From assembly GCF_017502485.1 (NCBI RefSeq), contig NZ_JAFVUX010000020.1, positions 62,001 to 126,000 of the forward strand: 64,000 nt of DNA, in the 5' to 3' direction. The notes beneath the pieces were generated by a model. It was not told where the DNA came from. It saw only the letters and a list, made by a program, of their open reading frames with translations, and ran no database searches. Positions 48,825 through 58,960 of this stretch are shown here, piece after piece. Source of the DNA: Helicobacter sp. (GTDB lineage Bacteria; Campylobacterota; Campylobacteria; Campylobacterales; Helicobacteraceae). The translations under genes were made by a program, and so were the position numbers. The first letter of the stretch is position 1. Every line of letters begins with the position of its first letter.

Positions 48825-49673
48825 CTAACTACTGCAAAGATTTTTTAGCACAAAACTCCCTTGTGACTGCTGTAAGAACCTAGCCACCACCGCACACTTG
48901 ATTTTAAACAACAAAAATACTCGAGGATCTACACTAGCTTCTAAACACTCAAAATTCCCCATGCCCTTTGCCAAAACCACATCTGCCCTATCATATAACT
49001 CTTTAGCCTGCGATGAAGCACACTCATACAAAAACCCGGGTGAGCGCACACCAGAATCCACCACTTCACACACTTCCAAGATGGGAGAATTATTATCGTG
49101 CAAATCTTGCAAAGTAATGTCGTTGATGATAGGTGCTCCACGCGTGAAATAATACACTCTAAGTGTAGGGTAAAGAGCTAGCAGTATTTTGATAAACTCA
49201 CTATCAAACACATCTTCTCCAGCATTATCACCAATATAAATAAGATCTTGCGCACTAGCAAGCTTCTGTTCCAAATACCCTATATCATAAATAGCAAACT
49301 CCATAGAATCCATATCAAACAAGCACGACTCTACATCAAACTCACTCGCACTCCCATAGTCGATGATATTACCAAGAGCAGCGAGCCTTATGCCAAATTC
49401 TAAAGAATGCGATGCAGTAAAACAAGCTTGAAGCTGCTGCAAAACTCGACGCGCTTTTTGTATGCTTCTAGTCTTTTGCTCCTTATATAAATCTTTCTTA
49501 CCCACAAAAGCACTAATGTTCTCATAAACAGATACGGCAAGCTTTGGTGGCGGACATAACGGAAGAGAGTCTAAAATAGGTAAAGCAAAAGAATCTTGCG
49601 CAGCTATATGATAAGACAAAGTGCGTTTAGCTTGAGTGCGCAAACACTCAAGACACTCTGGCGTAGCACGCAC
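48825..49673 (-). CDS. DUF89 / ARMT1-like metal-dependent phosphatase
   Basis: 282 aa. The motif IYIGDNAGEDVFDSEF is the DNAGE signature of DUF89 damage-control phosphatases; N-terminal PECLECLRTQAKR carries the family Cys pair, and VLAKGMGNFECL is a further landmark. Predicted to hydrolyse damaged phosphometabolites. GTG start overlapping the DUF3972 stop (TAGTG). Confidence 0.82.
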   Translation of the reverse strand: MRATPECLECLRTQAKRTLSYHIAAQDSFALPILDSLPLCPPPKLAVSVYENISAFVGKKDLYKEQKTRSIQKARRVLQQLQACFTASHSLEFGIRLAALGNIIDYGSASEFDVESCLFDMDSMEFAIYDIGYLEQKLASAQDLIYIGDNAGEDVFDSEFIKILLALYPTLRVYYFTRGAPIINDITLQDLHDNNSPILEVCEVVDSGVRSPGFLYECASSQAKELYDRADVVLAKGMGNFECLEASVDPRVFLLFKIKCAVVARFLQQSQGSFVLKNLCSS

Positions 49674-50161
49674 TATTTATTACCACTAAGGTCAGAAACT
49701 TTTCCCCACATAAGCCGATACTTACGCTTCATAAACTCTAGCTCTTCCCTAGCAGATTTTAACTCTTCGCGCATTATATCAATGGTCTTTTTATCATCAT
49801 CATAAACTTCTTGCATAGAAATCAATGCTTCTTTTAAAAAACTATTTTCACTCTTAAATGCACTTATTGTCTCATCTTTTGCACCAATTACTTTCTCGTG
49901 TAGTCCCATAATCGTATGGATCGTGCGCTCCACAAATACGGGGTCATACGCCACGCCATTAGCTTCTGCTGAGGTCAATCCTGTTTGGACGCGATTAATA
50001 AGCGCATTTGTGCTACTTTGTGCTTCAATAAGCAACTGTCCGCCTTCTTCCTTGCTTGCAATAGTACCGCTCTCTATCATCTCTCTTACTTTTTGCTCTT
50101 CAAGACCAGAAAGCTTGATAAACTCGCTCAACTCCAACCACGCGGTATTTTTCGCTTCCAT
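49673..50161 (-). CDS. DUF3972 protein
   Basis: 162 aa. N-terminal helix-turn-helix-like segment (WLELSEFIKLSGLEEQKVREMI) then a coiled coil (about residues 95-155, KKTIDIMREELKSAREELEF). Uncharacterised family found in Campylobacterota. Ends overlapping the DUF89 gene, 3 bp after purE. Confidence 0.75.
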   Translation of the reverse strand: MEAKNTAWLELSEFIKLSGLEEQKVREMIESGTIASKEEGGQLLIEAQSSTNALINRVQTGLTSAEANGVAYDPVFVERTIHTIMGLHEKVIGAKDETISAFKSENSFLKEALISMQEVYDDDKKTIDIMREELKSAREELEFMKRKYRLMWGKVSDLSGNK

Positions 50162-50163
50162 AT

Positions 50164-50670
50164 TTAACCCCTACTTGGTAGTCTTACTTCAATGCTCTTA
50201 GAATCTTTCTCTATCTGCTCTATCTTCACTGCCCTATCTGCAAGCAATTTCTCCGCTAAATCCGTGTTAACCAATGCTAAAATCTGCATCGCCAAATATG
50301 CAGCATTTACTGCGCCAGCCTTGCCCACTGCCATACAAGCTACAGGCATACCACCGGGCATTTGTGCGGTAGAGAGCAAAGCATCAAGCCCATCAAGCAC
50401 CCCACCAGATAATGGTACACCTATGACAGGCTTTGTCGTTTGCGCGCATACTGCTCCAGCAAGATGAGCTGCCATACCAGCAGCACAGATAAATACTTGC
50501 GCGCCTTTAGATTCTGCTTCTTTAACATAGAGCTTCGTCCTATCCGGACTCCTGTGTGCAGAGCTAATTACCACCTCATAAGAGACAGAAAAGGACTCCA
50601 ACACTACCAAACATTGGCGCATAATCTCATAATCACTCTTGCTCCCCATAATCACACTAACAAAGCCCAT
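50164..50670 (-). CDS. purE: N5-carboxyaminoimidazole ribonucleotide mutase
   Basis: 168 aa, class I PurE of purine synthesis. [15 protein letters not shown] at the start, [34 protein letters not shown] and [25 protein letters not shown] complete the signature. Starts 13 bp after nrdA. Confidence 0.95.
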   Translation of the reverse strand: MGFVSVIMGSKSDYEIMRQCLVVLESFSVSYEVVISSAHRSPDRTKLYVKEAESKGAQVFICAAGMAAHLAGAVCAQTTKPVIGVPLSGGVLDGLDALLSTAQMPGGMPVACMAVGKAGAVNAAYLAMQILALVNTDLAEKLLADRAVKIEQIEKDSKSIEVRLPSRG

Positions 50671-50682
50671 AGTTTCTCCTTG

Positions 50683-53064
50683 CTATTGACAATTCACACA
50701 CTCTATACTTCTATCTAGCACTTCTTCTGCCTCTGGACTCTGGGAGCGAAGATAGTAGGTAGATTTTAACCCGAGCTTCCAAGCAAGCGTATAGATTTCG
50801 TGAAGCATCTTACCGCTTACATTTACTTGATTAAGTTTGATGAAAATATTTGTGCTTTGCCCTTGATCAATCCATTTTTGTCGCACTGCGGCAGCCTTAA
50901 TAATGTCGCGCTGATCAATATCATAAGCACTCTTGTAATACTCCCAAGTATCCAGCGTGAGCTTAGGGGCAACTACTGGGATAAGCCCGCTTAAATTCTC
51001 TTCTGACCATTTTTTACGATAAATTGGCTCGATAGTTTGTGTCGTCCCCACAAGAATACTAATGGAGCTAGTAGGCGCAATCGCCATAAGATAACCATTG
51101 CGCATACCATTTTCACGCACAATCTTGCGCAAACTCTGCCAATCACAACTTAGGCTAAAAAGTCCCCCTCTATCAACAAGCCTTAGGGCTTCTTTATTTG
51201 CTAAATCAATAGGGAAAATCCCTTTACTCCAATTTGATCCTTCAAACTGTGGATAGCTACCGCGCTCTTTAGCGAGATTAGAGCTAGCTAGGATAGCGTT
51301 GTAGCTTATCATCTCCATAAGCTCATCAATCTTACATAAATGTTCTAGCGATCCCCAGTGGATCTTTTCTGTAGCGAGTAGCTCTGCTTCGCCCATTACA
51401 CCAAGTCCTATAGCTCGGTTAAGAAGATTTGTAGCCTTCACCTTGCGATTAGGATAAAAGTTAAGATCAATCACATTATCAAGCATCCTAATAGCCACAG
51501 GTACTACCCGCTCAATATCCTCTTTGGTGTGAATTCTACTGAGATTAATACTCGCAAGATTACAAACTGCTGTGAGCCCACCTTCTTGAATTCTTTGTGT
51601 GATGAAAACTCTCTTCCCACCAACAGAATCTAGACTTGTTAGCTTGTTAGCTTTCTTACTAAGTCCACCATCAGTAACTACCATATCCCGTTCTTCAAAG
51701 ATCTCTTTGCTACCATCTTCAAACTCTATCTCCACCTTATAATGACTTGGTGCGGTATTTTGGAATATTTCTGTGCAGAGATTTGAGCTACGGATAATGC
51801 CAGCGTGCCCATTAGGGTTAGCCCTATTAGCATTATCTTTAAAACACAAAAAAGGCAATCCTGTCTCAAAATAATTTGTAAGAATCTTTTTCCACAAGTC
51901 TTTTGCTCGAATTTCTTCTTTGATGATATTTGGGTCATTCTCTAGCTCAATATAGCGTTTTTCAAACTCTTCTCCATATAGCTCTGTAAGCTCTGGGCAC
52001 TGATAGGGATCAAAAAGAGTCCAAAGCCTATCTTCTACTACACGCTTCATGAACAAATCTGGAATCCATAACGCCGGGAATAAATCGTGTGTGCGCCTAC
52101 GCTCTTCACCAGAGTTTTTACGCAAGTCAATAAAGTCAGTTACATCAAAATGCCACACCTCTAAATATGTAGCAATAGCTCCCTTGCGTGTGCCTAGCTG
52201 ATCCACGGCAATGGCTACATCATTGGTGATTTTCAAAAACGGGACAACACCTCCAGCAGCACGCTTATGCCCATCAATAAAGCTTCCAAGCCCCCTTACC
52301 TTAGAGTAGTCCCAGCCAATACCACCACCATATTTACTAAGCAGTGCCATCTCCTTGTATGCGTCAAAAATACCTTCGATATTATCAGGCGTGCTGCCTA
52401 TAAAGCACGAGCTAAGCTGGTGCCTTGGAGTGCGTGCATTCGCTAAAGTTGGAGTCGCACATACAACTTCAAACTTTGAAATTAGATCATAGAATTTTAT
52501 TGCCCATTCATTGGGATTTTGTTCATTTTGTGCCAAAAACATCGCAATAGCCATAAACATATGCTGGGGTAGCTCAATAGGCTCGCCACTTGCATCTTTG
52601 ATCAAATACCGATCATAGAGAGTTTTGATCCCCAAATAGTTGAACTGCAAATCTCGTTCAGGATTGATGTGGGAGTTTAGCAAGTCTAGATCAAATTTTT
52701 CTCTCAAGCCCATAACAATTCTGCCAGCCTTCTCAGCTTTATCAAAATACTCTTGTAATGTCCTATAACCTGTAAATCTACTTACTCGATGATATAAGTC
52801 ATAAAGAAACAAACGAGCCGCGACAAAAGTCCAATTGGGCGCATCAATATCAATCTTATCGACAGCTGCCTTAATAAGTGCTTGCTGGATTTCTTTGGTT
52901 GTAATGCCATCTTTGAAATGTAATTTTGCGTCTAACTCCAAATCACTTTGACTCACACCATTTAGTCCGGCTATGGCACTTGCGGTGTATTTTTGTATTT
53001 TTCGTATATCAAGCGTTTCAATACGCCCACTTCTCTTTACTACTTTTATCCCCGTCATTGCCAT
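50683..53064 (-). CDS. nrdA: ribonucleoside-diphosphate reductase subunit alpha
   Basis: 793 aa class I RNR large subunit. N-terminal ATP-cone (VVKRSGRIETLDIRKIQKY), ARTPRHQLSSCFIG with the active-site Cys, NLCTEIFQNTA, and the C-terminal redox pair CVNC. AAAGGG before MAMTGIK. The small subunit gene is not in this window. Confidence 0.96.
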   Translation of the reverse strand: MAMTGIKVVKRSGRIETLDIRKIQKYTASAIAGLNGVSQSDLELDAKLHFKDGITTKEIQQALIKAAVDKIDIDAPNWTFVAARLFLYDLYHRVSRFTGYRTLQEYFDKAEKAGRIVMGLREKFDLDLLNSHINPERDLQFNYLGIKTLYDRYLIKDASGEPIELPQHMFMAIAMFLAQNEQNPNEWAIKFYDLISKFEVVCATPTLANARTPRHQLSSCFIGSTPDNIEGIFDAYKEMALLSKYGGGIGWDYSKVRGLGSFIDGHKRAAGGVVPFLKITNDVAIAVDQLGTRKGAIATYLEVWHFDVTDFIDLRKNSGEERRRTHDLFPALWIPDLFMKRVVEDRLWTLFDPYQCPELTELYGEEFEKRYIELENDPNIIKEEIRAKDLWKKILTNYFETGLPFLCFKDNANRANPNGHAGIIRSSNLCTEIFQNTAPSHYKVEIEFEDGSKEIFEERDMVVTDGGLSKKANKLTSLDSVGGKRVFITQRIQEGGLTAVCNLASINLSRIHTKEDIERVVPVAIRMLDNVIDLNFYPNRKVKATNLLNRAIGLGVMGEAELLATEKIHWGSLEHLCKIDELMEMISYNAILASSNLAKERGSYPQFEGSNWSKGIFPIDLANKEALRLVDRGGLFSLSCDWQSLRKIVRENGMRNGYLMAIAPTSSISILVGTTQTIEPIYRKKWSEENLSGLIPVVAPKLTLDTWEYYKSAYDIDQRDIIKAAAVRQKWIDQGQSTNIFIKLNQVNVSGKMLHEIYTLAWKLGLKSTYYLRSQSPEAEEVLDRSIECVNCQ

Positions 53065-53079
53065 TGTTTGCCCTTTTCC

Positions 53080-53715
53080 TTAAATATATTGCACAAATTC
53101 ATTTATATCAATACGAGGTGAAACTCGCTTTGGTTCTTCTAGGCGATAGCCAAAAGTCATAATCAAAGCCACTTGATACGCGAAGGTATCTAAGCCCAAA
53201 AACCGCTCAACGCCATCTTTCTCAAAGCCCTCAATCGCACAAGAATCTACTCCTAAATACGCTGCGCAGTCCATCATTGAGCTTGCTACAATATATGCTT
53301 GGCGCGCACTCCATTGAAAAATACTTTGGCTATCCACATAACCATTAGCTTGCAAGAACCCCCTATATCGCTCATCTTTATATGCCCTAATACGATCTGC
53401 GTTGATGCCTTTGCGCCCAAAGCTCCACATTGCATAGTTAGTATCACTTCGCATATCAGCAATTTTAGAGAGATACACCACAAGCTCGCTGGCTTGAGTG
53501 ATTTGATCCTGATTCCAACAAAGTGTCTTTAGTTGCTCTTTTTTCTCTTTGTCTCGCACCACAAGCAATCGTGTGGGCTCCATCCCAAAGGAGCTTGGCG
53601 AGAGCCTACCAGATTCTAGGATTAACTCAAATACTTCAAGCGGTATTGATCTTGTCGCATCAAACTTCTTACAAGCGTGGCGGAATCGCATCGCTTGGAT
53701 AAAGGTATTATCCAT
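53080..53715 (-). CDS. NAD(P)H-dependent nitroreductase (FrxA-like)
   Basis: 211 aa FMN flavoprotein. RHACKKFDATRSIP near residue 12, SPSSFGMEPTRLLVV, SIFQWSARQAYIVASSMMD and DSCAIEGFEKDGVE are closer to H. pylori FrxA than to RdxA, as I recall those sequences. Relatives activate metronidazole. ATG at 53715 with AAAGGAG upstream; an upstream in-frame extension overlaps typA and is not needed. Confidence 0.85.
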   Translation of the reverse strand: MDNTFIQAMRFRHACKKFDATRSIPLEVFELILESGRLSPSSFGMEPTRLLVVRDKEKKEQLKTLCWNQDQITQASELVVYLSKIADMRSDTNYAMWSFGRKGINADRIRAYKDERYRGFLQANGYVDSQSIFQWSARQAYIVASSMMDCAAYLGVDSCAIEGFEKDGVERFLGLDTFAYQVALIMTFGYRLEEPKRVSPRIDINEFVQYI

Positions 53716-53737
53716 TCTTACTCCTTTGCAACGGTAT

Positions 53738-55552
53738 CTAACGCACACTATTCTTGCTGGCAGCTCGTTTGCGCAAATTTGGCTCAAGGATCTTTTTCCT
53801 AATGCGTATATTACTTGGCGTAACCTCTAAAATCTCATCTTCTTCTATCCACTCTAGCGCACGCTCTAGGGTAAGATCTCTTGGTGGCACAAGTTTAATG
53901 GCATCATCACTTCCACTTGCGCGCATATTTGTGAGATGTTTAGCTTTAATTGGATTAACATCTAAATCATTATCTCGACTATGCTCCCCAATGATCATAC
54001 CCACATATACCTTAGTTTGTGGTGCGACAAACAGCACACCGCGTTCTTGGATATTAAAGAGTGAGAATCCTGTCGCTTCACCATTTTCCATAGAGATCAA
54101 AGCACCATTTTTGCGAGATTCTACATTGCCACTAAATGGGCGAAACTCCAAAAAGCTGTGATTCATAATCCCTTCACCCTTTGTATCTGTCAAAAATTCA
54201 CTTCGATAGCCAATAAGCCCACGCGCTGGAATCTCAAACTCCAATCTCGTATAGCCATCACCCATAGGATTCATCGCCTTCATTTCAGCCTTGCGCTTAC
54301 CAAGTCGCTCAATAATTGCACCACTAAAATCCTGCGGTGTATCAATAACCAAATGCTCAAACGGCTCACATTTAGCTCCATCGATCTCTTTAATAATAAC
54401 TTCTGGACGAGAAATGCTAAACTCAAAACCCTCGCGCCGCAGATTCTCTGCTAAAATTGTGATTTGTAGCTCACCCCTACCACTTACGCGAAACTTTCCT
54501 TCTCCCATTTCTTCACAACGCATAGCGATATTGGTTTGCATTTCTTTAAGTAATCTATCTTTTAGCTTATTTGCCGTTACATGTTTGCCTTCTAGCCCAG
54601 CCAAAGGGCTATCATTGACTGCAAAATACACACTCATCGTAGGCTCTTCTAAATGCATGGGGTCTAAGGGCATAGGATTATTTGGATCGACAATTGAGTC
54701 TCCAACATCAATAGCATTAAACCCGGCGATTGCTACAATATCCCCTGCCTCAGCAGAATCTATCTCAGTGCGCGCCAAGCCCATAAAACCAATAAGTTTT
54801 GTAATACGTCCTGTTTCTTTCTCGCCATCACTCTTGGCAAGCATTACGCTCTCACTCTTTTTCACACGCCCGTTAAAAACGCGCGCGATCCCAATTTTTC
54901 CTACATAATTATCATAATCGAGAGTGAATATTTGCATTTGCAAAGCATTATCCACGCTACCGCTAGGAGCTGGCACAAAATCTAAAATCGTCTCAAATAA
55001 AGGCTCTAAATTCTCCTTAGGGTCATTTAGATCCCTGATTGCATAACCATCGCGCGCTGCAGCATATACAACCGGGAAGTCTAGTTGCTCATCACTAGCA
55101 CCCATAGCGACAAAAAGATCAAACACTTCATCAACTACCCTATCTGGCTCAGCAGCTGGCTTGTCAATTTTATTAACCACGACAATGGGGCAAATCCCAA
55201 AACCTAACGCTTTTTTAACGACAAATTTAGTTTGAGGCATAACACCCTCTTGTGCATCTACAAGCAATAACACGCCATCTACCATCTTTAGCACCCGCTC
55301 TACCTCTCCACCAAAATCCGCGTGCCCGGGAGTGTCTATAATATTAATCTTGGTATCCCTATAAGTAATTGCCGTATTTTTGGAAAGTATAGTAATCCCA
55401 CGCTCTCTCTCTAAATCATTAGAATCCATCACGCGCTCATCTACCTTTTCGCGCTCTCCAAATGTGCCAGATTGACTCAAAAGCCCATCGACTAAAGTTG
55501 TTTTGCCGTGATCGACATGGGCGATTACTGCGATATTTCGTATATTTTGCAT
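53738..55552 (-). CDS. typA: translational GTPase TypA/BipA
   Basis: 604 aa ribosome-associated GTPase. [49 protein letters not shown] and [15 protein letters not shown] are the G motifs; C-terminal domain with [23 protein letters not shown] at 55552 chosen by family length; only a weak GAAAG site is upstream. Confidence 0.96.
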   Translation of the reverse strand: MQNIRNIAVIAHVDHGKTTLVDGLLSQSGTFGEREKVDERVMDSNDLERERGITILSKNTAITYRDTKINIIDTPGHADFGGEVERVLKMVDGVLLLVDAQEGVMPQTKFVVKKALGFGICPIVVVNKIDKPAAEPDRVVDEVFDLFVAMGASDEQLDFPVVYAAARDGYAIRDLNDPKENLEPLFETILDFVPAPSGSVDNALQMQIFTLDYDNYVGKIGIARVFNGRVKKSESVMLAKSDGEKETGRITKLIGFMGLARTEIDSAEAGDIVAIAGFNAIDVGDSIVDPNNPMPLDPMHLEEPTMSVYFAVNDSPLAGLEGKHVTANKLKDRLLKEMQTNIAMRCEEMGEGKFRVSGRGELQITILAENLRREGFEFSISRPEVIIKEIDGAKCEPFEHLVIDTPQDFSGAIIERLGKRKAEMKAMNPMGDGYTRLEFEIPARGLIGYRSEFLTDTKGEGIMNHSFLEFRPFSGNVESRKNGALISMENGEATGFSLFNIQERGVLFVAPQTKVYVGMIIGEHSRDNDLDVNPIKAKHLTNMRASGSDDAIKLVPPRDLTLERALEWIEEDEILEVTPSNIRIRKKILEPNLRKRAASKNSVR

Positions 55553-55654
55553 TAGAAAACTTTCTATTTGGAATTTGGAAGTGGGATTGTAGCACACTAA
55601 CCTTAAGCTTTTGTATAACAATAAGCGTATAAGATAGACCCTTAAGAATCTCGC

Positions 55655-55660
55655 TATAAT
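55655..55660 (+). promoter_or_regulatory. -10 element of the lipoprotein gene
   Basis: TATAAT in context CTCGCTATAATACC, 54 bp before the ATG at 55714, in the divergent gap to typA. Confidence 0.5.
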
Positions 55661-55713
55661 ACCTACGATACAAGTTATTTCAACACATTTTACGCACTAG
55701 GCAAAGGATATAG

Positions 55714-57186
55714 ATGTGCTCATGGAAGCTTTTTTGTGTAAAGCAGATATGTCTTAAAAATTTAGCAATACTGTGTGTTGCTACTAGTATTTTTTCAGGC
55801 TGTGCTACTGATGTAGCCACTCTTGAGCGCTTTAGTAAAATCTACTACAATCACTCCATAGACAAAGCCCATAAATTTGCAAGCAAAAAGGCAAAAAGCG
55901 GCGATCTACTGTGGCTTATGCAAGCTGGGGTTAGTGGCTTTCATACACAGAGCACAAGTACCCTACTCCTACTTGATCAAAGCGAAAGCAAGCTACAAGA
56001 ATTTGAGCAAGAAGGCTTGCTCGCTTCTACACTTACACAAGTGGGAGCAACGCTTGTCAATGACAATATTAGAAACTATCGTGGCAATATCTATGAAAGC
56101 ATATTTGTAAATTACTATAAAGCTCTAGCCTATCTTGCCAATAACGATCTAGCAAGTGCCCAAGTAGAGCTTAATCGCGCCAATGACCGCCAAAGAAGAG
56201 CCAAAGATTACTATGCCAAGCAAATCGCCAAAGCTTTAGAACAAGAGCAAGATAGATACAATAAAAGCAATGCAAATAGTATTATAGATCAAGCGCGATC
56301 CACTAGAGAAATCGACAACATTCTCTCCAAGCATTATGGCAATCTCAAGTATTTTAGTGCATTTGAAAACTTCATCAATCCAAGCGTATCATATATATCT
56401 GGCTTGGTGTTTTTGCTCTATGGAGATTCCAAAGGCTTAAACTACCTTAAAGAAGCCTATGGTATCACGCGTTCACCGATTATCGCAAGCGATATGAAGC
56501 ATTTTCTCTCTCATAGCAAGCAAGCTTATACTTGGATTATCCTTGAAGAAGGCAGGCAAGCTAAAAAAACAGAACTACACATATCACTACCATTTTATAC
56601 GACACAAGGACTCTATCATTTTGGTTTGGCACTACCACAGCTAGAATCCATACCAAGTCTCAGGCAGAACTACATGCTAGAATCTAGTAGTGCCAAATTT
56701 GAAGTGCTAGCAGAAATAGACCCCATCATTGCCACCGAGTTTGAAAAGCAGCTCAAAGCCATCAGCACACGCGCACTAGTATCAAGCAGTATTAAGCTTG
56801 CTATGCAAGTAGGCGTATCTAGCACATTAGATCAAGTCAATCCTATACTAGGATTACTTGGATCTATGCTAAGCTCTATTTACTCTATGGCAACAACAAG
56901 CGCAGACCTACGCACAACAAGCGTACTTCCTAAAAGGATTCTACTGGCTAGAATCCCTCATGTACAGCAACAAACCATCCATATCCTAGCAGACCAGCAT
57001 AACACGCCTATTGCAGCAGTGCAATTACAGCAGTGCGATGCACGCTCACAAGAACAGTCAAGAACTAGCACAACAAAAACACATCACCCTATCACCCGAA
57101 TATGCCTAGGATATAACTCTATCATCTATATGCGCGATACTCCAGCTAGTGCATATATGCAAGCAATCTATGAGCAAATGCCTTAA
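55714..57186 (+). CDS. COG3014-like lipoprotein
   Basis: 490 aa. Signal peptide with lipobox SIFSGC (Cys near residue 30). Mature part helical with TPR-like pieces (YYKALAYLANNDLASAQVELNRAND) and an Arg-Gln-rich middle, then a beta-rich C-terminal half (RTTSVLPKRILLARIPHV). Layout matches COG3014-type outer-membrane-linked lipoproteins of unknown role. AAAGGA 6-8 nt before ATG. Confidence 0.7.
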   Translation: MCSWKLFCVKQICLKNLAILCVATSIFSGCATDVATLERFSKIYYNHSIDKAHKFASKKAKSGDLLWLMQAGVSGFHTQSTSTLLLLDQSESKLQEFEQEGLLASTLTQVGATLVNDNIRNYRGNIYESIFVNYYKALAYLANNDLASAQVELNRANDRQRRAKDYYAKQIAKALEQEQDRYNKSNANSIIDQARSTREIDNILSKHYGNLKYFSAFENFINPSVSYISGLVFLLYGDSKGLNYLKEAYGITRSPIIASDMKHFLSHSKQAYTWIILEEGRQAKKTELHISLPFYTTQGLYHFGLALPQLESIPSLRQNYMLESSSAKFEVLAEIDPIIATEFEKQLKAISTRALVSSSIKLAMQVGVSSTLDQVNPILGLLGSMLSSIYSMATTSADLRTTSVLPKRILLARIPHVQQQTIHILADQHNTPIAAVQLQQCDARSQEQSRTSTTKTHHPITRICLGYNSIIYMRDTPASAYMQAIYEQMP

Positions 57187-57196
57187 AGCACACTAG

Positions 57197-57343
57197 CTAC
57201 TCAATTTTGTTTTCCAAGACAGATAGGTCATTAAAGCTCTTGGCTGTGCTAGGATCGCCATAATAAGGGTCTCCTTGGAACCCACACCCTTGTAAGAACA
57301 CTGCAAGTAAATATGCTACAATCAACATATGAAAACCATTCAT
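57197..57343 (-). CDS. small lipoprotein (48 aa)
   Basis: A short minus-strand frame, MNGFHMLIVAYLLAVFLQGC then GFQGDPYYGDP, stop at 57197. The hydrophobic segment with lipobox FLQGC and the following G-x-x-G-D-P pattern resemble small lipoproteins of Campylobacterota (GYKGDP type, often next to lysA). A shorter start at 57328 is possible. Its first codons overlap the start of the plus-strand gene at 57329. No clear ribosome site. Confidence 0.55.
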   Translation of the reverse strand: MNGFHMLIVAYLLAVFLQGCGFQGDPYYGDPSTAKSFNDLSVLENKIE

Positions 57344-57841
57344 CAAGTCTTTACCTCTTTGCTTATGGATAGTGAGTTTAGCACCCTAGCTAGTCGCCTA
57401 CGCTCACGCCAAAATCTAGAAATATTAAAACACATTCTGCCAGCTGATATGCAAAAGTCTCTTTTGCATATTTCTTACCGAGCACCCACACTGTTATTTT
57501 GCTTCAACCACCCAAGTCACGCCTATAACTTCAATCATTATAAAAAGAAGGACATTATATATTGTTTAAAAACCTATCCCGATAAATTTGATACCTTTTT
57601 AGCAAGCATTGGAGTAAAATCAATGCAGATCTTTATCCAAAATCTCCAGCTCTCCGGCTATGTGCCTAAGCATATTCTACAAAACCCCACTACAAAAAAG
57701 CTTACGACAATCCACATTGATGAGCCAGCAAATGGTACATTTATCAATCACGCCACAGATCCACATTTGCATGCGCGATTTGAAGCAATTAGAGCTCTAA
57801 TCCACAAGCTCAATAAAAAGCCTACAACAAGCAATAGCTAA
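57329..57841 (+). CDS. DUF721/DciA-like protein (tentative)
   Basis: 170 aa. The block LEILKHILPADMQKSLLHIS and PTLLFCFNHPSHAYNFNHY followed by a helix fits the DUF721 fold (DciA, the helicase loader of many bacteria), but the match is by eye. The C-terminal 60 residues are extra. No ribosome site: TACAAT at 57316-57321 is 7 bp from the ATG, which would suit a leaderless message. Coupled to the next gene by a TAATG overlap. Confidence 0.45.
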   Translation: MKTIHQVFTSLLMDSEFSTLASRLRSRQNLEILKHILPADMQKSLLHISYRAPTLLFCFNHPSHAYNFNHYKKKDIIYCLKTYPDKFDTFLASIGVKSMQIFIQNLQLSGYVPKHILQNPTTKKLTTIHIDEPANGTFINHATDPHLHARFEAIRALIHKLNKKPTTSNS

Positions 57842-58905
57842 TGATAGATTTTGCCAAAGCGTATGAAGAAAGAAGTAAGGGTTTTATCATATTCCCGCGC
57901 TCAAACTCCCCCAAATACAACAAACTGCTTCTCTATGGTGCGCCTAAATGTGGCAAAAGCGCACTAGCCCTTGATTTAACACGCGGTTATAAACAGCAGA
58001 TTTTAGTAGATTGTGCAGATTTACGGCTACATAAAACAAGTGCGCAAACTTCCTTGCTAAAGCTATTTTTAGAGAAAAAGTTTGATGTACTAATTATCGA
58101 TAATTATCTCCCAGAAATTACTATCCCAAGCCACCCAAACCTTATCTTAATCACTACAAAAATCACGCACTTACCAGAATCTATTCTCTCAAGCTTTCAC
58201 GCCCATTGTGTGCGAGCCTTGAGCTTTGAAGAATATGTGTCCTTTAGCAAAAGCAACCGCCTAGAATCCATATTTGCTAACTTTCTCAAAGAAGGCAATC
58301 TCCCAGAAATAGCCCTAATGCCAGAACACAAGCGCATCCAACGAATGCAAGAAATTATTTTGCTCTATACCAAGCATAACACAAATATTTTGGCATTTTT
58401 GCTCCACTATCAAGCAAGACCATTTAACACCCACAATGCATTTTGCCTATTCAAACAGCAACAAAAAATTTCCAAAGACAAAATGTATGCGTTCATACAA
58501 TCCCTAAGAGATGAACAAGTGATTTTCACATTCACGCACAAAAATGGTAGAGAGTCCAAGCTCTACTTTTATAACTTTGCCCTACCCTATGCCATCTCAC
58601 CCACGCCAAATTTCCAAGCAATTTTTGAAAATATGATTGCTTGTGAGCTACTGCACAGATCATTAGCGGTGGATTATGATGAAGTATGCGATTTCATAGT
58701 GCAAAATGTAGCAATTTTTGCTACGCCATTCCCCAGCCAAACTCTAATAGAATCTAAAATATCCAAAAACCCGAAAGCATATAAAAAATATATCTTTGTC
58801 AGTGTCGATACTACTATCCCAGAGACAGTTTCACATCTAGGCACCTACCGTGCTATGAGTTTTATCGACTTTGCACTAGATTATCTCCACACCCACAAGC
58901 CATAA
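57841..58905 (+). CDS. AAA-family ATP-binding protein
   Basis: 354 aa. Walker A LLYGAPKCGKSALALDL near residue 30, Walker B-like FDVLIIDNYL near residue 80, then sensor-like VRALSFEEYVSFSKSNRLES. The C-terminal part (YAFIQSLRDEQVIFTFTHKN, ESKLYFYNFALPYAI) looks like the DUF4143-type winged domain of AAA_14 ATPases. Cytoplasmic; partner unknown but coupled to the DUF721-like gene. Confidence 0.65.
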   Translation: MIDFAKAYEERSKGFIIFPRSNSPKYNKLLLYGAPKCGKSALALDLTRGYKQQILVDCADLRLHKTSAQTSLLKLFLEKKFDVLIIDNYLPEITIPSHPNLILITTKITHLPESILSSFHAHCVRALSFEEYVSFSKSNRLESIFANFLKEGNLPEIALMPEHKRIQRMQEIILLYTKHNTNILAFLLHYQARPFNTHNAFCLFKQQQKISKDKMYAFIQSLRDEQVIFTFTHKNGRESKLYFYNFALPYAISPTPNFQAIFENMIACELLHRSLAVDYDEVCDFIVQNVAIFATPFPSQTLIESKISKNPKAYKKYIFVSVDTTIPETVSHLGTYRAMSFIDFALDYLHTHKP

Positions 58906-58960
58906 TACAACAATTTACTTCTTTATTGTATTGTAAGCTCTATAAAATAAAGGAGTAAAA

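Noticed and set aside
54291-54908. 205-codon plus-strand frame opposite typA
   Set aside because: Antisense shadow of a certain gene, no start signals.
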